Of a DNA stretch of 64,000 bases, positions 47,132-58,908 are shown one piece after another. The DNA is taken from assembly GCF_005239225.2 (NCBI RefSeq), contig NC_133299.1, positions 7,010,967 through 7,074,966 on the forward strand, written 5' to 3'. Both the position numbers and the translations under genes were made by a program. The stretch is from Populus alba. Taxonomy: Eukaryota > Streptophyta > Magnoliopsida > Malpighiales > Salicaceae. The notes under the pieces were generated by a model that worked only from the letters and a program-made list of their open reading frames with translations, searched no databases and was not told the DNA's origin. The first letter of the stretch is position 1. Each line of letters opens with the position of its first letter.

Positions 47132-50059
47132 ATGTCTATAAACCATTTCTCCACAGACCTTCAGCAAACACTCAGCTGGTGGGCACAACAACGACAATCC
47201 ATCATGGATCCAAACCCAAACACTTCTTCTTCTAAACCAAACGAACCCCCGAATTCCTCTTGGCCTCCCCATCTCCACAATCACGATCACCATCACTCCT
47301 GGCTTAACCATTTCAGTCCTCAAGAACCCTCCTCCATGTTCCCTCCTCAAAACCCAAATCTCAGTTTCAATCTCAACGAAGAAGATGATGATGAAGAAGA
47401 GCATGAACAACAACAAGAAGAAGCACAACGGGAACACGAACAGGAAGGGCTAGTACTAGATAAAGAACCCATGTTTGAGAAACCCTTAACACCAAGTGAT
47501 GTAGGAAAGCTAAACCGTTTAGTAATACCAAAACAACATGCGGAGAAGTACTTTCCACTTAGTGGTGACTCAGTGGATAAAGGGTTGTTACTGAGTTTCG
47601 AGGACGAGTCAGGCAAATATTGGAGGTTTAGGTACTCATATTGGAACAGTAGTCAAAGCTATGTATTGACTAAAGGGTGGAGTAGGTATGTGAAAGAGAA
47701 ACAACTCGATGCAGGTGATGCCGTTTTGTTTGAACGACACCGAACGGATGGTGACAGATTGTTCATAGGGTGGAGGAGGAGAGGTGAGATGAGTAGCAGT
47801 AGTAGTGCTAATAATAGTGTGGTGATGGTGCAGGGTAGTGGTGGTGGGGCGTGGAGAAGAGGATTATATTCTTCTCCATCATCTTCAGGGCCTTATCATC
47901 CTTCTGGTAGTAATATGCAACATGGCCATGGGGTTAATGTGAGTGCTACAACTGTGCCATTCCAATCTGACTGTCTTCATGCAGGTATATTTTATCTATG
48001 TTCTTCGCATTTTAACTTTGTTTCTTCCTTTATCATTCTATGAAGACAAGCATGGTACTGAAATGGGTGATTTTCTAGGAAGTTCTCATCTTGCAATTCA
48101 TTTACTTGTTTTCTATTATTACACCAAGTAAGGGCATTAAAGTGTGTGACAAACACCTTCCAATCAGCTTGGAGAAATGTGGATGGATTCAGGGGTCATT
48201 TTAAGAGCTTGTCTTCTGTACTTTAGTGCTGATTTAATATTTGTTAGTACTGAGAGAGAAAAAAGAGGAAAGGGTTACCTTGTTTTTGCCAGACAAGAAA
48301 GGAAGTAAATTTATTCTACCTCCTGCAACCCACTGATCTTGATATTTGCGTGTCACTGTCTTCTCTCAACTTAGCTACGCAAGAGGCATGTTTTTTACTC
48401 CTAATGGCATTGCTTCTGGGAAACAAGCATTTCAATAAAAGCAGCCAAAAACGATAGGATCGATGAGGATAATTTGTCCACGTAGTCACTGGTACCAAGA
48501 AATAATCACCCAATCTCTGTCTTTTGTTTTTCCTTTTCCTGTGTGGGTGAAAAAGGAATGTTACTGTTTCTTGACGAACCAGAGACTGGTGGCAGTAGTG
48601 GAGGGCTGTTGTAACACATTTATGGTTTTGTATCATTATTGCTGCAGTGTCTGCTGCACAGAGCCAACCAGCACAGCCAGGTAACTCGAGGAGACTGAGG
48701 CTATTTGGGGTGAACTTGGAGTGCCAGCTCGACGAGGCCGAGCCATCAACACCTGACGGTTCATCTCTGTCGAGCCTACAGGGTCCTGTTCACCAGCAAT
48801 TCTACTCCCAGCCTGCTTATTCTTCGAACAGCACTCATAGTCAAATGGTAAGCCCACATGACCTTATAATTTAGTTAAAATAAAAAGTTTAAGATGTGAC
48901 TGAACTTATTTTCCTACTATTTAATTTTGATTCTTGAAATGAGACAGATTATTTATATAATAAAAAGTAGGTCGACCCAGGCTTATGTCCAAATGACATT
49001 ATTAGTCTTTTTCTATATCATGAGAATTTGTTTACGTGTGACCATTAGAACCACAACATGACATTGAAAGCTAATTAGGTAAACTTTTTTTTTTTTTTAG
49101 AATCTTCTAAAATTATATTTATTAATGCAGTTTAATTTATTTTTTAAAGTATGTTTTGTTTAAAAAAATATTTAATTGATATTTTTAAGTGTTTTTTTAT
49201 GATTTTAATGAACTACCGTAAAAAAAAATATTTTAATACATTTTTACTATTCAAACACACAATATAAGAGATGAAATGATGAAATGTGTGTTTGGTTTGG
49301 AGATATGATGGTTTTTTTCTAAAAATACAACCCTTTTAAAATAATCACACCTTCAAAAACTAAAAATACATGTTTGTTTGTATGAGCCCTGCTAAAAAAA
49401 ACTAAAATCACCTTCAAAACAAACTCTCAAATGTTGTGTTTGGAAGTGGAGGACCTTTTGTTTTTACATGCTTTTTAATAAAATATCAAATTAATTTTTT
49501 TTAGTTATTAATTGATTTATTTTAAAAATATTTAACCCTACACCACTAGCCAAACACAAGTAAAGTAGTGTTTGTTATGTTAAGTTTAATCACCCAAAAT
49601 CATTTATGTTAGACATTAATTCAGCTAAGAATTTGGAAAATCTCATGAGCGGCGATTGCCCACAACATTTTTCAAATTGAATCCATAAATGTCACGAATT
49701 AATGGGGCCCTGAACATACAAGAAGTAAATTATGTTTGTGACTTTGCTAGCTTAGAGTTGAATCATTGCACGAAAACCATGCCGACCAAGACGAACAACT
49801 AATTAAATCAAACAGAGAATGATAATGTACACTGTAGGGCGTCTCAATTATGATCCGAGCAAGGTTCAAATAATTGAACGTCAACGAGGGGAGGGGGTGT
49901 TCCCAAAGATAAGAGAAATCACTTTATTTTTGCATTATTATTAGTATATAAATTGTAATCAATAATTGATTTTACAATTTTGCAAGAAAATAAGTGTGAC
50001 TGTAACAGGGCAGCACTTTCTCCCGAGATGTGAAGCAGATGAGAAATCGCCGAGGATAA
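47132..50059 (+). CDS. NGAL: NGATHA-like B3 transcription factor (NGAL2/NGAL3 type)
   Basis: Predicted 367-aa nuclear B3 transcription factor of the NGAL2 (SOD7)/NGAL3 (DPA4) group; in Arabidopsis these repress growth genes such as CUC and KLU, limiting seed, leaf and petal size. Exons: 47132-47984, 48648-48847, 50009-50059; all GT-AG and in frame. The N-terminus MSINHF is family-typical. Residues ~70-110 are acidic and Gln-rich. The B3 domain spans about 115-218 ([60 protein letters not shown]). Exon 2 holds the B3-repressor motif RLFGV at residues 302-306. The small last exon encodes 16 residues ending NRRG, comparable to the GRG end of NGAL2, behind a 1.16 kb intron carrying an AT-rich repeat. 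The last-exon call rests on splice sites and frame only. Confidence 0.88.
49130..49560. repeat. AT-rich dispersed repeat in intron 2 of the NGAL gene (copy 2)
   Basis: Contains poly-T/A cores, 'tatttaattgatatttttaag', 'caaacacaa' and 'tgtgtttggtttgg' phrases typical of the dispersed repeat also seen at 27470, 55660 and 56280. The 'tgtttgg..' edge appears on both sides, suggesting two adjacent insertions. Confidence 0.45.
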
Positions 50060-50138
50060 GATCTGTGGATGTGACATCCCTGGATTTGACTTAATTCATG
50101 AACCCCACCCCCACTTGGAGGTCGGACATGGGAGGTCA

Positions 50139-50140
<2 letters not shown>

Positions 50141-50166
<26 letters not shown>
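50141..50166. repeat. (AT)n microsatellite
   Basis: Perfect AT dinucleotide run of 13 units, 80 bp beyond the NGAL stop codon, so possibly within its 3' UTR. Confidence 0.95.
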
Positions 50167-50172
<6 letters not shown>

Positions 50173-50662
50173 TTATTTTGTTTTTATTTATTAAGAAGAA
50201 AGTATCCCTCAATATCAGGTGCAGATTTGTTAGCCAGGTGGTGGGGGGAGAGCGAAGGAAGCAGATCGGAGGATAATAGAATATCTGGTGGAGAGGGAAA
50301 GAAAGACTCCTACCACCATAGAAGGGGGAGGGATGGGAGGTAGGGCCCTAAAGGGAAGGAAGGGCCAATGCTAACATCAGAAATGCAAGATGGGAGAAAA
50401 CATTATCTGGGGGGTGGTTTTCAAATTAACAAATCAGGGGAATGAATGAATCTATTTGGACACTGTTGAGATTCTGCCTGAAGATTTTTCAAAGCTGCTC
50501 ATAATCATAATAATGGTGGTGGGTGGTGGTGGGTGGATTTTGAATAGATGGGTGACAGCCCAGTGGTCCTAGCCCACCCTTTTCTTTTCTTTTTTCTCAT
50601 CTTCACATCAGTCTATCTATAAGCTGTTTTGATGCTCTACTGTGGCTTAGATAATGAGATGC

Positions 50663-50663
<1 letters not shown>

Positions 50664-50694
<31 letters not shown>
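50664..50694. repeat. (AG)n microsatellite
   Basis: AG dinucleotide run of about 15 units. Confidence 0.95.
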
Positions 50695-50695
<1 letters not shown>

Positions 50696-53600
50696 ATGTT
50701 CCCTCTTCCGTCTCCTTTTCTTTTAAAATTTAACATCTGAAAATTGTAATTCATTGCAAGTCAGGGGAAATGCTAGTAAAGTTCTCCGGCCGTCACTGTG
50801 TAGCCAACATTTGAACAAACTACGAGCAACAAATCCTGAAATGCATGTTTGTCAAGGTATCATTCTTGAAGGTAGCAAGCAAGAAAGTGCTCAATTGCAG
50901 AATAAATAATAGTAGTGTAAGAGGACGAGGTTAAAAAAGAAGTCAAACCCACAGTTTATAAGCACATGAAAGAGAGACTTACTTCAATGATGAAGCTTTT
51001 ATAAGAATCCTCTGTCCAACAATTTGATGATACGAACACAGGCAACTATCCCTCTCTTGATCTCCCACTTCAACGGTGCCTTTGAGACACTCGATTCAAA
51101 TCTCAGAATCAACTTGCATGGCGAAGCAATCAAATCTCTATATATCTTGTTTTAGATAGGGTTTGGATTGCAAATGAGAGAATTCTGTTTTCTTGTGACA
51201 GTTCACAAGAAGGAAGGGCAATGACCTTAGCCTTGTTAGCTGATCATAAGCTCTACGCTTTTCAAGAGTTCCCACAACACTTGACGTCATTTTGTATCTA
51301 CTGTCAATGTTCTATGTAAAATTTAACCTCCAACTTCACAAGGACTATTCAATTACTCAACACTGCAATCCTCGTCTCAGTTGATTAAGAGAGTGATTAC
51401 TTTTAAGATGTTTTTATCACCACCGAAACAACCACCAAGGGAAACGAAGATTTGCCAACACAGTTGCACACACAGGTACCAAAAAACCTCAGCCACAAGA
51501 AAGCTGCTGGGGAAAATGAAGATCTTGATTTCTATCAGGATTGTGGTGATATTATCCAAGCAAAGATAAGGCAAGTGATTGGCTTCACGTAACCAAATCA
51601 TGCAATTAAGTTAACAGAAGATCATGCGTTAAGGTGGTTGACTTTTTATCTCACCTTCGAACTTTCTCATTTTGCCTACAGCATCCATTCTCCACAGCTT
51701 AAATGCTACCTTTTTTCCCCCTTGGAAAAGACTCCTCGTGCGAGGACAACCTGATGGCAAATGATTCAAGGTCTATTTCCTAGGTCAATTCAAATATCCT
51801 GATGAATAACTAAACCAATTACAACGTAGTAAAATTCAGGACATGAACAGTAGTAAGACTCAAACATGTATTATATTAGTGTCCGCGGCTAATCGAAGAA
51901 GATGTGACCTAAGATATTTATCAATTCAGGTAACAAAACAAAGTGTAGACTCATAGACAATGGATCTCTCTGTGCAGAGGATGACCACATCCTTATGTGA
52001 TGGATGTGATGGGATGCTCAACACAACTTGTAAGTGAACAACGAATAAAGGCCCATATAATTGGCCAGTAAATTGAGCAAGAAAAGATATGCAGAGATAT
52101 GCGCGTTACCTGAGTGACCGAAGAATAACGGTGTCATGTGATTATCATGGCCCATTAAGATTCAAACAAGAGAGATACCATTGACCTCTAGCTATGGTGT
52201 CCAGTGTTTAGTGCTCTGGGAGTGCGATGGCCCCCGAATTAGTGTTGTTATCATTAGTATCCAGGCAGTGGCCTATCAAGGGAATGAAGGGACTGGTCCT
52301 CTATGATGGATTTGTCATGTATATGAAAAATTTAATCATGCGTGACTCAGTACAGTTCAAATGTAGAAACATCACGTGAGTATTTCTTCGTTCCACTTAG
52401 CTTTTTCCTTATCAAGCTTTTGCTTTCAGAGTTCTTGGATCAACATCAAGCTCACCTCCCTCGACATCTGCCAAAGAGAACAGAACACCTTAAGCAGCTG
52501 CAATAACCTGACGGTGTCACTGATTTAGTATTGACACCATCGAAGTCATCCTGAAAAGCACAGAATGCAGAGAGAATCTTAAATTTGGTAAGAGCTATGT
52601 ATTTTAACACAATAACTCTAAGCGGTTGGCAAACAAATCTTATCAGCTAATCCACCAATAGAACACTCAGACAATAGGTATCTTGCTGCAAGACAAGAAA
52701 AACATCAATTTGTTTTAGCCATGGATCCATGAAAGATATGCAGAAAGATGCCAGTTACTGGTGGACTCATTATCATCTTGAGAAGACTTAAAGCAGAGGC
52801 CATGCGCGTGAAAAGACTTCAAAGAAAAACCCAAATTAGGCTTAATCCTCCCTTTCTCTTTTTCTCCCTATATATTGCACCTAATGCATTAACACTTGTG
52901 CCATTTGAACCCAATATTCAGCCATCATCTGATTGTCCAAAAGCTAAAAATGATACCGTGCCATATCTGGCCCAGTCTGATATGATTTGACTTGAAAGTC
53001 CACCAAAAGCGACAAAAATCACTCTATCGTATGACGAGGAATGATCCTAACTACAGATAATTAAAAGCATATTGACAAGAGGCACCACAAAAGTTTAATC
53101 ATTCCATGGTGGTGCTTACCAATCAAATGCATGTTCTCAAATAATAACCCACATAAGACAACCAAGAGTGTTTTCTTCTGCATTCAAGATACAAAACTAG
53201 CTTCTTGATTGCTTCTGCACTCGTAAGATCTTCAGTCTGTTAGGAGAGAAAGCAGCAGAAAGAAGGGCAAAAAAAGAGCATTGAAAAGTGAGGAAAAATA
53301 AAAGGGCAGAAGGTACAAGTGTATAATTTATGCCATTCCCTTTTAATAGAGCTGAGAGAAGATCCATGCTCAGTTTACATTAAGTTTCCAGAATCTTGTT
53401 TCTTGAATCCCCTTTATAGAGAAATTACAGTTTTAGGTCAAAATGTGGAGAGTTAAACTTCAAAAGACCAAGCTTTGAATAAACTTAAATTGTCAGCTGA
53501 CCCAACATCCACTCTCCGATAAATTTCTTGCAACACATGTCCTCGATTCCATTTCAAATGAGTTGAACTGAAGAAACCAGACCAGGTCGGTTGCTGAACC

Positions 53601-54160
53601 ATACCACGTAGAGCCGGCAACAACAGAAGCTGAAATAATGACAGCAGCAATAACAATGGAAAGTCTGTTAGAAAAGAAAAACTGCTTCCCCATATATAAT
53701 CCCTTGTATAGATGTGCGGACACCAGGATGGAATATGCCTGTTGTTCCAGTACAGAGAAAATAAAAGATAAGAATCACGACCTTCCACACCACATGCCAC
53801 ATGTATTTACAAACATTGTCTTTCTGGTTATCCATAAAATTAATCAGATGCCATCAAAAAGTTAAAAGGGTTAATCATCAACAATGATAAAACCATTCAA
53901 TTTGATAAGCCAAATCCACAAGATAAAAAACTTCAGCAGTCAGCATTGTTTATGGGATATCACTCTTCATATGGTACAAACACAAAAGAGCCAGCATATT
54001 CATGGTTTTATTGTACAATAGATAGAACATACTCGAAACATTTCTTACATTCTTTCGCTAGGATGGTAAATTTTCTAAAGTGAAGCTGTAGCGAAGCTCT
54101 ATGGGTTGTGTTTATGATTGATGTCCAGGGGAAAAACTTGTATCATACTAGAATACTGGC

Positions 54161-55543
54161 TCAAGTAGATTTCTTGGGAGCATTGCCCTCTGATTGAGTT
54201 TTAGATTCTTCTTTCTTCTCCATGACCTGCTGGACACCCTCCTGATACCCTTGTATAAAACTTTTAAGAGCATCTCTATAAGCAGAAGCTCTAGTCATGT
54301 ACACACGTTGTAAAGCTGGCCTCAATGTCTCCATACCTCCCCTTGCAGCAACCGCTGTTAATTTCATTTGCATAAAAAAAAAGATTATTAAACAATGTCA
54401 GGATTTAATGCAACAAATCAGAGATTAAGAAATCATTAAGAAAAAAAAAAAGAGAACGAAAATAGATAGAGCAATAAAAACAGACGGAGCGATAAAAGGG
54501 ATTTCATGTCATGTAGTTCAAGAAACAATCTACTACAACCCAATGACTATAAGGAACAAAACTGTTAAGAACTCAACACTAAACAAGAAGGATTTGGTCT
54601 TTTAATCACTATCTTAAGGAAGCCCGAGCAGCTTTCACAACTGGTTTGGGCAATGCTAAAAACTCCGGAGATCAACATCACAGAAAAAGCCCAAGTAAGA
54701 TTTCTATGGAAGAGGATTCAAATAGCGAAGGTCCAGGCCAATAAACCACCAAACACCAAAGGCACAAGCACTATAGCTTCCTTCTATCTGAAAAGTGGCT
54801 TGTTTCATCCATATCTTAGAACCACCCCTACTTAACTACACAGCAAATCAACAATATCCCATCAGATTCGAGGAGTCCACAACTCACAAATTCAACTCCC
54901 CAAGAAGGCACTCACATAATTCTAAAGACAGAAAGGCATATTGGAAAGTAGACGTTTCCCATAGAATATGAATGCCAATTTCCAAATCACCACAAAAAAA
55001 GACCCCCCAATTTCCAAAAAACAATACTTCGAACACAATATATGCATAAATCAGTAGTATACCATACAATGTGATTGCTACCAAACCCAATACATTTGAA
55101 TAACAAATTAACTACTAATCCATAAATTCCCCAATTTGAGAGAGATAGGGAGTCGAACTGACCAAGATCTTCAACAACAGAGGGCTCTTTCTCTTGAGCA
55201 GAAGAAGTGGTCTTAGCTTCACCATTGGCTTCATTATCTTTTGCATAATCATTAGGCCTAAGATCAGGACCAATATCTCTCACCCAGCTAGCACAATAAA
55301 GCTTTGTTGCCTTCTTCAATATCTATTATTATTTTTATATTTATTATATATTTATCGAAATAGAATAGAATTCAAGAAAATTAAAGGGAAAAAAAAAAAA
55401 CTTACAAAAAGATTGTCGCGCCAAGTTAATTTGGGACGTTTTTGGATATGAGGAGGATCAGGTAGAGAAGAAGGGAAAGCTATTTCTCTTAAATCGTAGC
55501 GGATGTAATCGTACACTTTTCTACACACTACTCTCACCTTCAT
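54161..55543 (-). CDS. Conserved plant protein, probable EMB2735 (At5g06240) counterpart
   Basis: Predicted 163-aa protein. Reverse-strand exons: 55543-55406, 55322-55163, 54354-54161; introns are GT-AG and the frame is continuous. The ATG at 55543 opens MKVRVVCRKVYDYIRYDL. Other conserved-looking segments are AFPSSLPDPPHI, TKLYCASWVRDIGPDLRPND and, in exon 3, ARGGMETLRPALQRVYMTRA. The C-terminus is charged (EKKEES to APKKST). There is no signal peptide or membrane segment. I recognise no biochemical domain. The assignment to EMB2735, an embryo-lethal locus in Arabidopsis, rests on its position between the NGAL and TBL genes, not on recalled sequence. It diverges from the TBL gene. Confidence 0.85.
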
Positions 55544-55659
55544 TTTTCCTCCTCTCCTCTCTCTAAACCCCACCTCCTTCTCACTTTCTCAAGGGCAGAC
55601 TCCCTCCCTCTGCTCACTCCAGTACGATGTTGTTTCGGAGGAGGATGCCTGCGGTTTTA

Positions 55660-55800
55660 AAAATTTCTATATTGTTTTTTAAAATATTTGTATTTGTAAA
55701 TTTATTAAAATAATTATTTTTATTTTTTAAAATTTATTTTTAATATCAATATTAATTTAAAAAATATATTATTTTAAATAAAAAATTAATTTCTTTTAAA
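55660..55800. repeat. AT-rich dispersed repeat (copy 3)
   Basis: Core 'tattaaaataattatttttattttttaaaatttatttttaatatcaatattaat' matches the layout of the copy at 56280-56420. Confidence 0.5.
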
Positions 55801-56279
55801 CAGCATGGGACTCCAAAGAATCTCTTGTAATCTCATTTTATATTTTAATCAATTCATTATTTATATTATAATTTTAAAATTTGATTGATTTGGAATTGAA
55901 ATCAAATAAAATTAAAAAAAATTAAAAATTTAAGTAATACGATTGGCCAAGTAAGACCTGATTATAATTTATTAATTATTTATTTTAACTAAAATAATAT
56001 TGTTTTAATTTATAAAAAAAAAAATTAGAATTGATCCCAATAAAATTTATTACCCGAGTCTTAGATTAGTGCACCACCAAACTAGTTTTAAATACTCTAA
56101 TTTATATTTAATTGAGTCAGGTCATATGGATCCAACCGCTTAATGTTGGTTTCTATTAATTTTCATAAACATGAGAAGAATTGTGCGAGTTATAACATAA
56201 TATATTGTATTTTTTTTTATCGAAACAAAATATTTTGTATGAGTTGAGTAGCACTGGATATTTTTTTTTTTTACTTTAT

Positions 56280-56420
56280 GTTTTGGTGGTAGTTTATAAT
56301 ATTTTTTATTTTAAAATGTATTAAAATAATTTTTTTATTTTTTTATTTTTAATAACAATATATTAAAATTATTAAAAATAACTTTTAAAAAAAATAGCTT
56401 ACCCTACAAGCAGCCAAAAC
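56280..56420. repeat. AT-rich dispersed repeat (copy 4)
   Basis: Starts 'gttttggtggtagtt', continues with a 'tattaaaataattttttta' core, and ends near 'ctaccctacaagcagcc'. It is parallel to the copy at 55660, about 620 bp away. Confidence 0.5.
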
Positions 56421-56857
56421 CACTTACTGGTCATTCCGAATATAGCATAAAGCCAAAAAAAAAAGGGGTGGTTCCAGAACTGGAACAAAATAGAGGATGC
56501 TTCTTCTTTCCCTGAGGCTATTGATGTTGAAGGGAAAGCTTTTTTACTTTCCCAATACCAATCTTCTGGTACAAAGAAAACCTACAAGTCTACAACTGCT
56601 ATGCCTGCCATGAACCTGCTATGAAAACGATACACCTGCTCTACTGACCTGTGGCTCTGCCATTTTTAGAGAAGAAAGAAGTCACAACAATCAACTCTCA
56701 CCACAATATGAACCCTAATTCTCCTACTTGCATTACCATTTATTCAACAACCGCGCGCAACCACATATATCCCTTCTTTCTCTTCCAAGATACCTTGAAA
56801 GCAACAAGAAGAATTTATACATAAAAAGACTTGCTGTTCCTTCTCTCTCTTCTCTGT

Positions 56858-58824
56858 ATGGATCATCATCACCAGCCAACCAACCAAAAACACCACCTTC
56901 TTTATTTGCCCCTCGTAATCAAGAGAGAACTTGTCTATGCAATCTCTTTTCTCATTGTCGTGGCGTCTTCATTCTTCGTCTTTGATCTTATTGGCTCTTT
57001 CGATCCGCGATCTGTCTTTCGTTTTGGTTTCATAAAGAACGATAAAGACTCGTCACAGTCAGCAGCCTGTGATTATTCTCGTGGAAGATGGGTTCGGGAT
57101 GAAAGTTACAAGAATCTATCTTACACTGAAAGCTGCCCCTTTCTTGATCCAGGCTTTCGGTGCCTTCAAAACGGAAGAAAGGACGTAGACTATCGGAATT
57201 GGCGATGGCAGCCAGAAGGGTGTGATTTGCCAAGGTATGGAAGCTTATATCATGAAAGTTTAACAAGCCTTGTCATGCATGCATGGATGCTTCTTTCAAT
57301 ATTGCATTTTCTTTATTAAGTTTATATATTTGAAACCTTAATTAATATAAGTGAAGTAACTTTTGAGTTTGGCATCCAAATTTCATGAGTTTTGATGAAC
57401 TTTATCGTGAGACCAGTACTTTAGACGGGTTCCTGTTATGGGAAAAGCAGGAGCTTTTCATTACAGGTGAAGGGCATGAGATCGATAAACTCTCTAACCA
57501 CCACTACAGTTGTCCTAAAACTGTCAATTAGGATCCTTTTCCACATATTTCAACCCCATCGATTGCATGCCACGTAAGAGTTAATTGAGAGCCACTGTAG
57601 GCATAACACAGGGAATGTGGTGAATATTGACCATCATTTTCCAACTCGATGCGTGACGGCACTCGCCAGCCATTTGGCTCAATAAGCTCATGCATGCAAG
57701 CAATTTGCAGCGTCTATATTGAGATTTTCCTCAACTCACTCCTCCAGTTTCTACTCAGATTTAATGCAAGTGAAATCCTGAACAGAGGCAGAAATGGAAG
57801 GGTTGTGTTTGCTGGGGACTCTGTTGGCAGAAACCAGTGGGAGTCTTTCCTGTGCATGCTTGCTCAAGGGGTTGCCAACAAGTCTTCAATATATGAAGAG
57901 AACGGGAACCCAATAACAAAACACAAAGGATTTCTCTCCATGCGCTTCAGCGAATACAATCTCACGGTTGAATACTATAGGGCACCCTTTCTTGTATTCA
58001 TCGGCCGCCCACCTCGGAGTTCACCGGCAGGCATCAAAATGACGATTAAGGTCGACCAGCTGCACTGGTTTTCCAGAAACTGGGAAGGGGCTGACGTTCT
58101 GATGTTCAACACAGGGCATTGGTGGAATGAAGATAAAACCGTCAAGATGTAGGAGATTTTCTCCCTTTTTCAGTTCCTATTTATTGCTGACCACAAAGTA
58201 CGTCACGCTGCATGAAAGACAATTATGACAATTTGGTATGTGCAGGGGTAACTACTTTGAGGACGGAGGTAAGGTCAACATGTCGTTGAATGTGATGGAA
58301 GCATTTCAAAAATCTCTTCAGACATGGAAGTCATGGGGTGAAAATTTAAGCTCTGAAGGGACACGTGTTTTCTTTCGTGGCTACTCCCCAGTACATTACA
58401 GGTAAATGTTCTTGGCGCCCGTCCAGCTAGGATTTGTGCGGACGTGGATTATCTCAATCCAGATTATATACTTTTTTTTAATATGAAAAATTGCAGGAAT
58501 GGTACGTGGGATGAAGGGGGCCGATGTGATGTTGATATACAACCAGAGGCAAACTACATGATGCTGGAACCTGAGCCAGTGTATAACCAAATAATTTCAA
58601 CTGTAATCAAAGAGATGGATTATGGAGACAGGAAGGTTGGGTTCTTAAACGTTACGCATCTGTCACAGTTCAGGTACGACGGTCACCCGTCTCGTCATCG
58701 AGAGCCCGGCACTCCGATTGATGCTCCACAGGACTGCAGTCATTGGTGCCTACCTGGAATACCAGATACATGGAATGAAATCCTATATGCTAATTTATTG
58801 TCAACGGGATTCAGAACCAGGTGA
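56858..58824 (+). CDS. TBL: TRICHOME BIREFRINGENCE-LIKE polysaccharide O-acetyltransferase
   Basis: Predicted 416-aa Golgi type II membrane protein that acetylates cell-wall polysaccharides (family role; the substrate of this member is unknown). Exons: 56858-57234, 57759-58148, 58246-58401, 58497-58824, all GT-AG, split codons rejoin in frame. A membrane anchor spans ~25-44. The TBL domain starts CDYSRGRWVRD (71) with the conserved CPF and WRWQPEGCDLPRF segments. The GDS motif is VFAGDSVGRNQ with S147. The C-terminal DxxH motif is DCSH with D387 and H390, completing the esterase-type catalytic set. Length is normal. Position in the conserved block points to TBL8/TBL9; sequence alone would also allow TBL10/TBL11. 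It converges on the LETM1-like gene with only 84 bp between stop codons. Confidence 0.9.
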
Positions 58825-58908
58825 TATTATGTAGTGTAATTTACCAGTAACCTAATCTTGAAGGGTTTTGGTCACTGTCGGACTGTACATAAACTGGGCT
58901 GCTTCTGA

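Larger units (their letters stand above)
50060..54160. other. Intergenic region between the NGAL gene and the 163-aa gene
   Basis: Mostly unique-looking sequence with little repeat content. It holds a (TA)n run at 50141-50166 and a (GA)n run at 50664-50694. A short reverse open frame at 53493-53723 encodes a hydrophobic segment (LSIVIAAVIISASVVAG), but no family match was recognised. Because it lacks decay features, it may contain regulatory DNA or the 3' UTRs of the flanking genes. No exon could be supported. Confidence 0.45.
55544..56857. promoter_or_regulatory. Shared upstream interval of two divergent genes
   Basis: The 1.3 kb between the two ATGs must hold the promoters of the 163-aa gene (reverse) and the TBL gene (forward). 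The outer ~100 bp near each ATG are pyrimidine-rich on the respective sense strand. The middle (55660-56420) is filled by AT-rich dispersed-repeat copies, so functional promoter DNA is probably confined to the ends. Confidence 0.5.

Noticed and set aside
53453..53800. Reverse open frames with a hydrophobic, membrane-like segment
   Set aside because: Two overlapping frames compete, neither resembles a known family, and there is no clear gene structure; possibly part of a 3' UTR.
56858..58824. Naming the TBL gene TBL10 or TBL11 from sequence resemblance
   Set aside because: The neighbours match the TBL8/TBL9 loci; sequence memory alone cannot separate these close paralogues, so only the family symbol is given.
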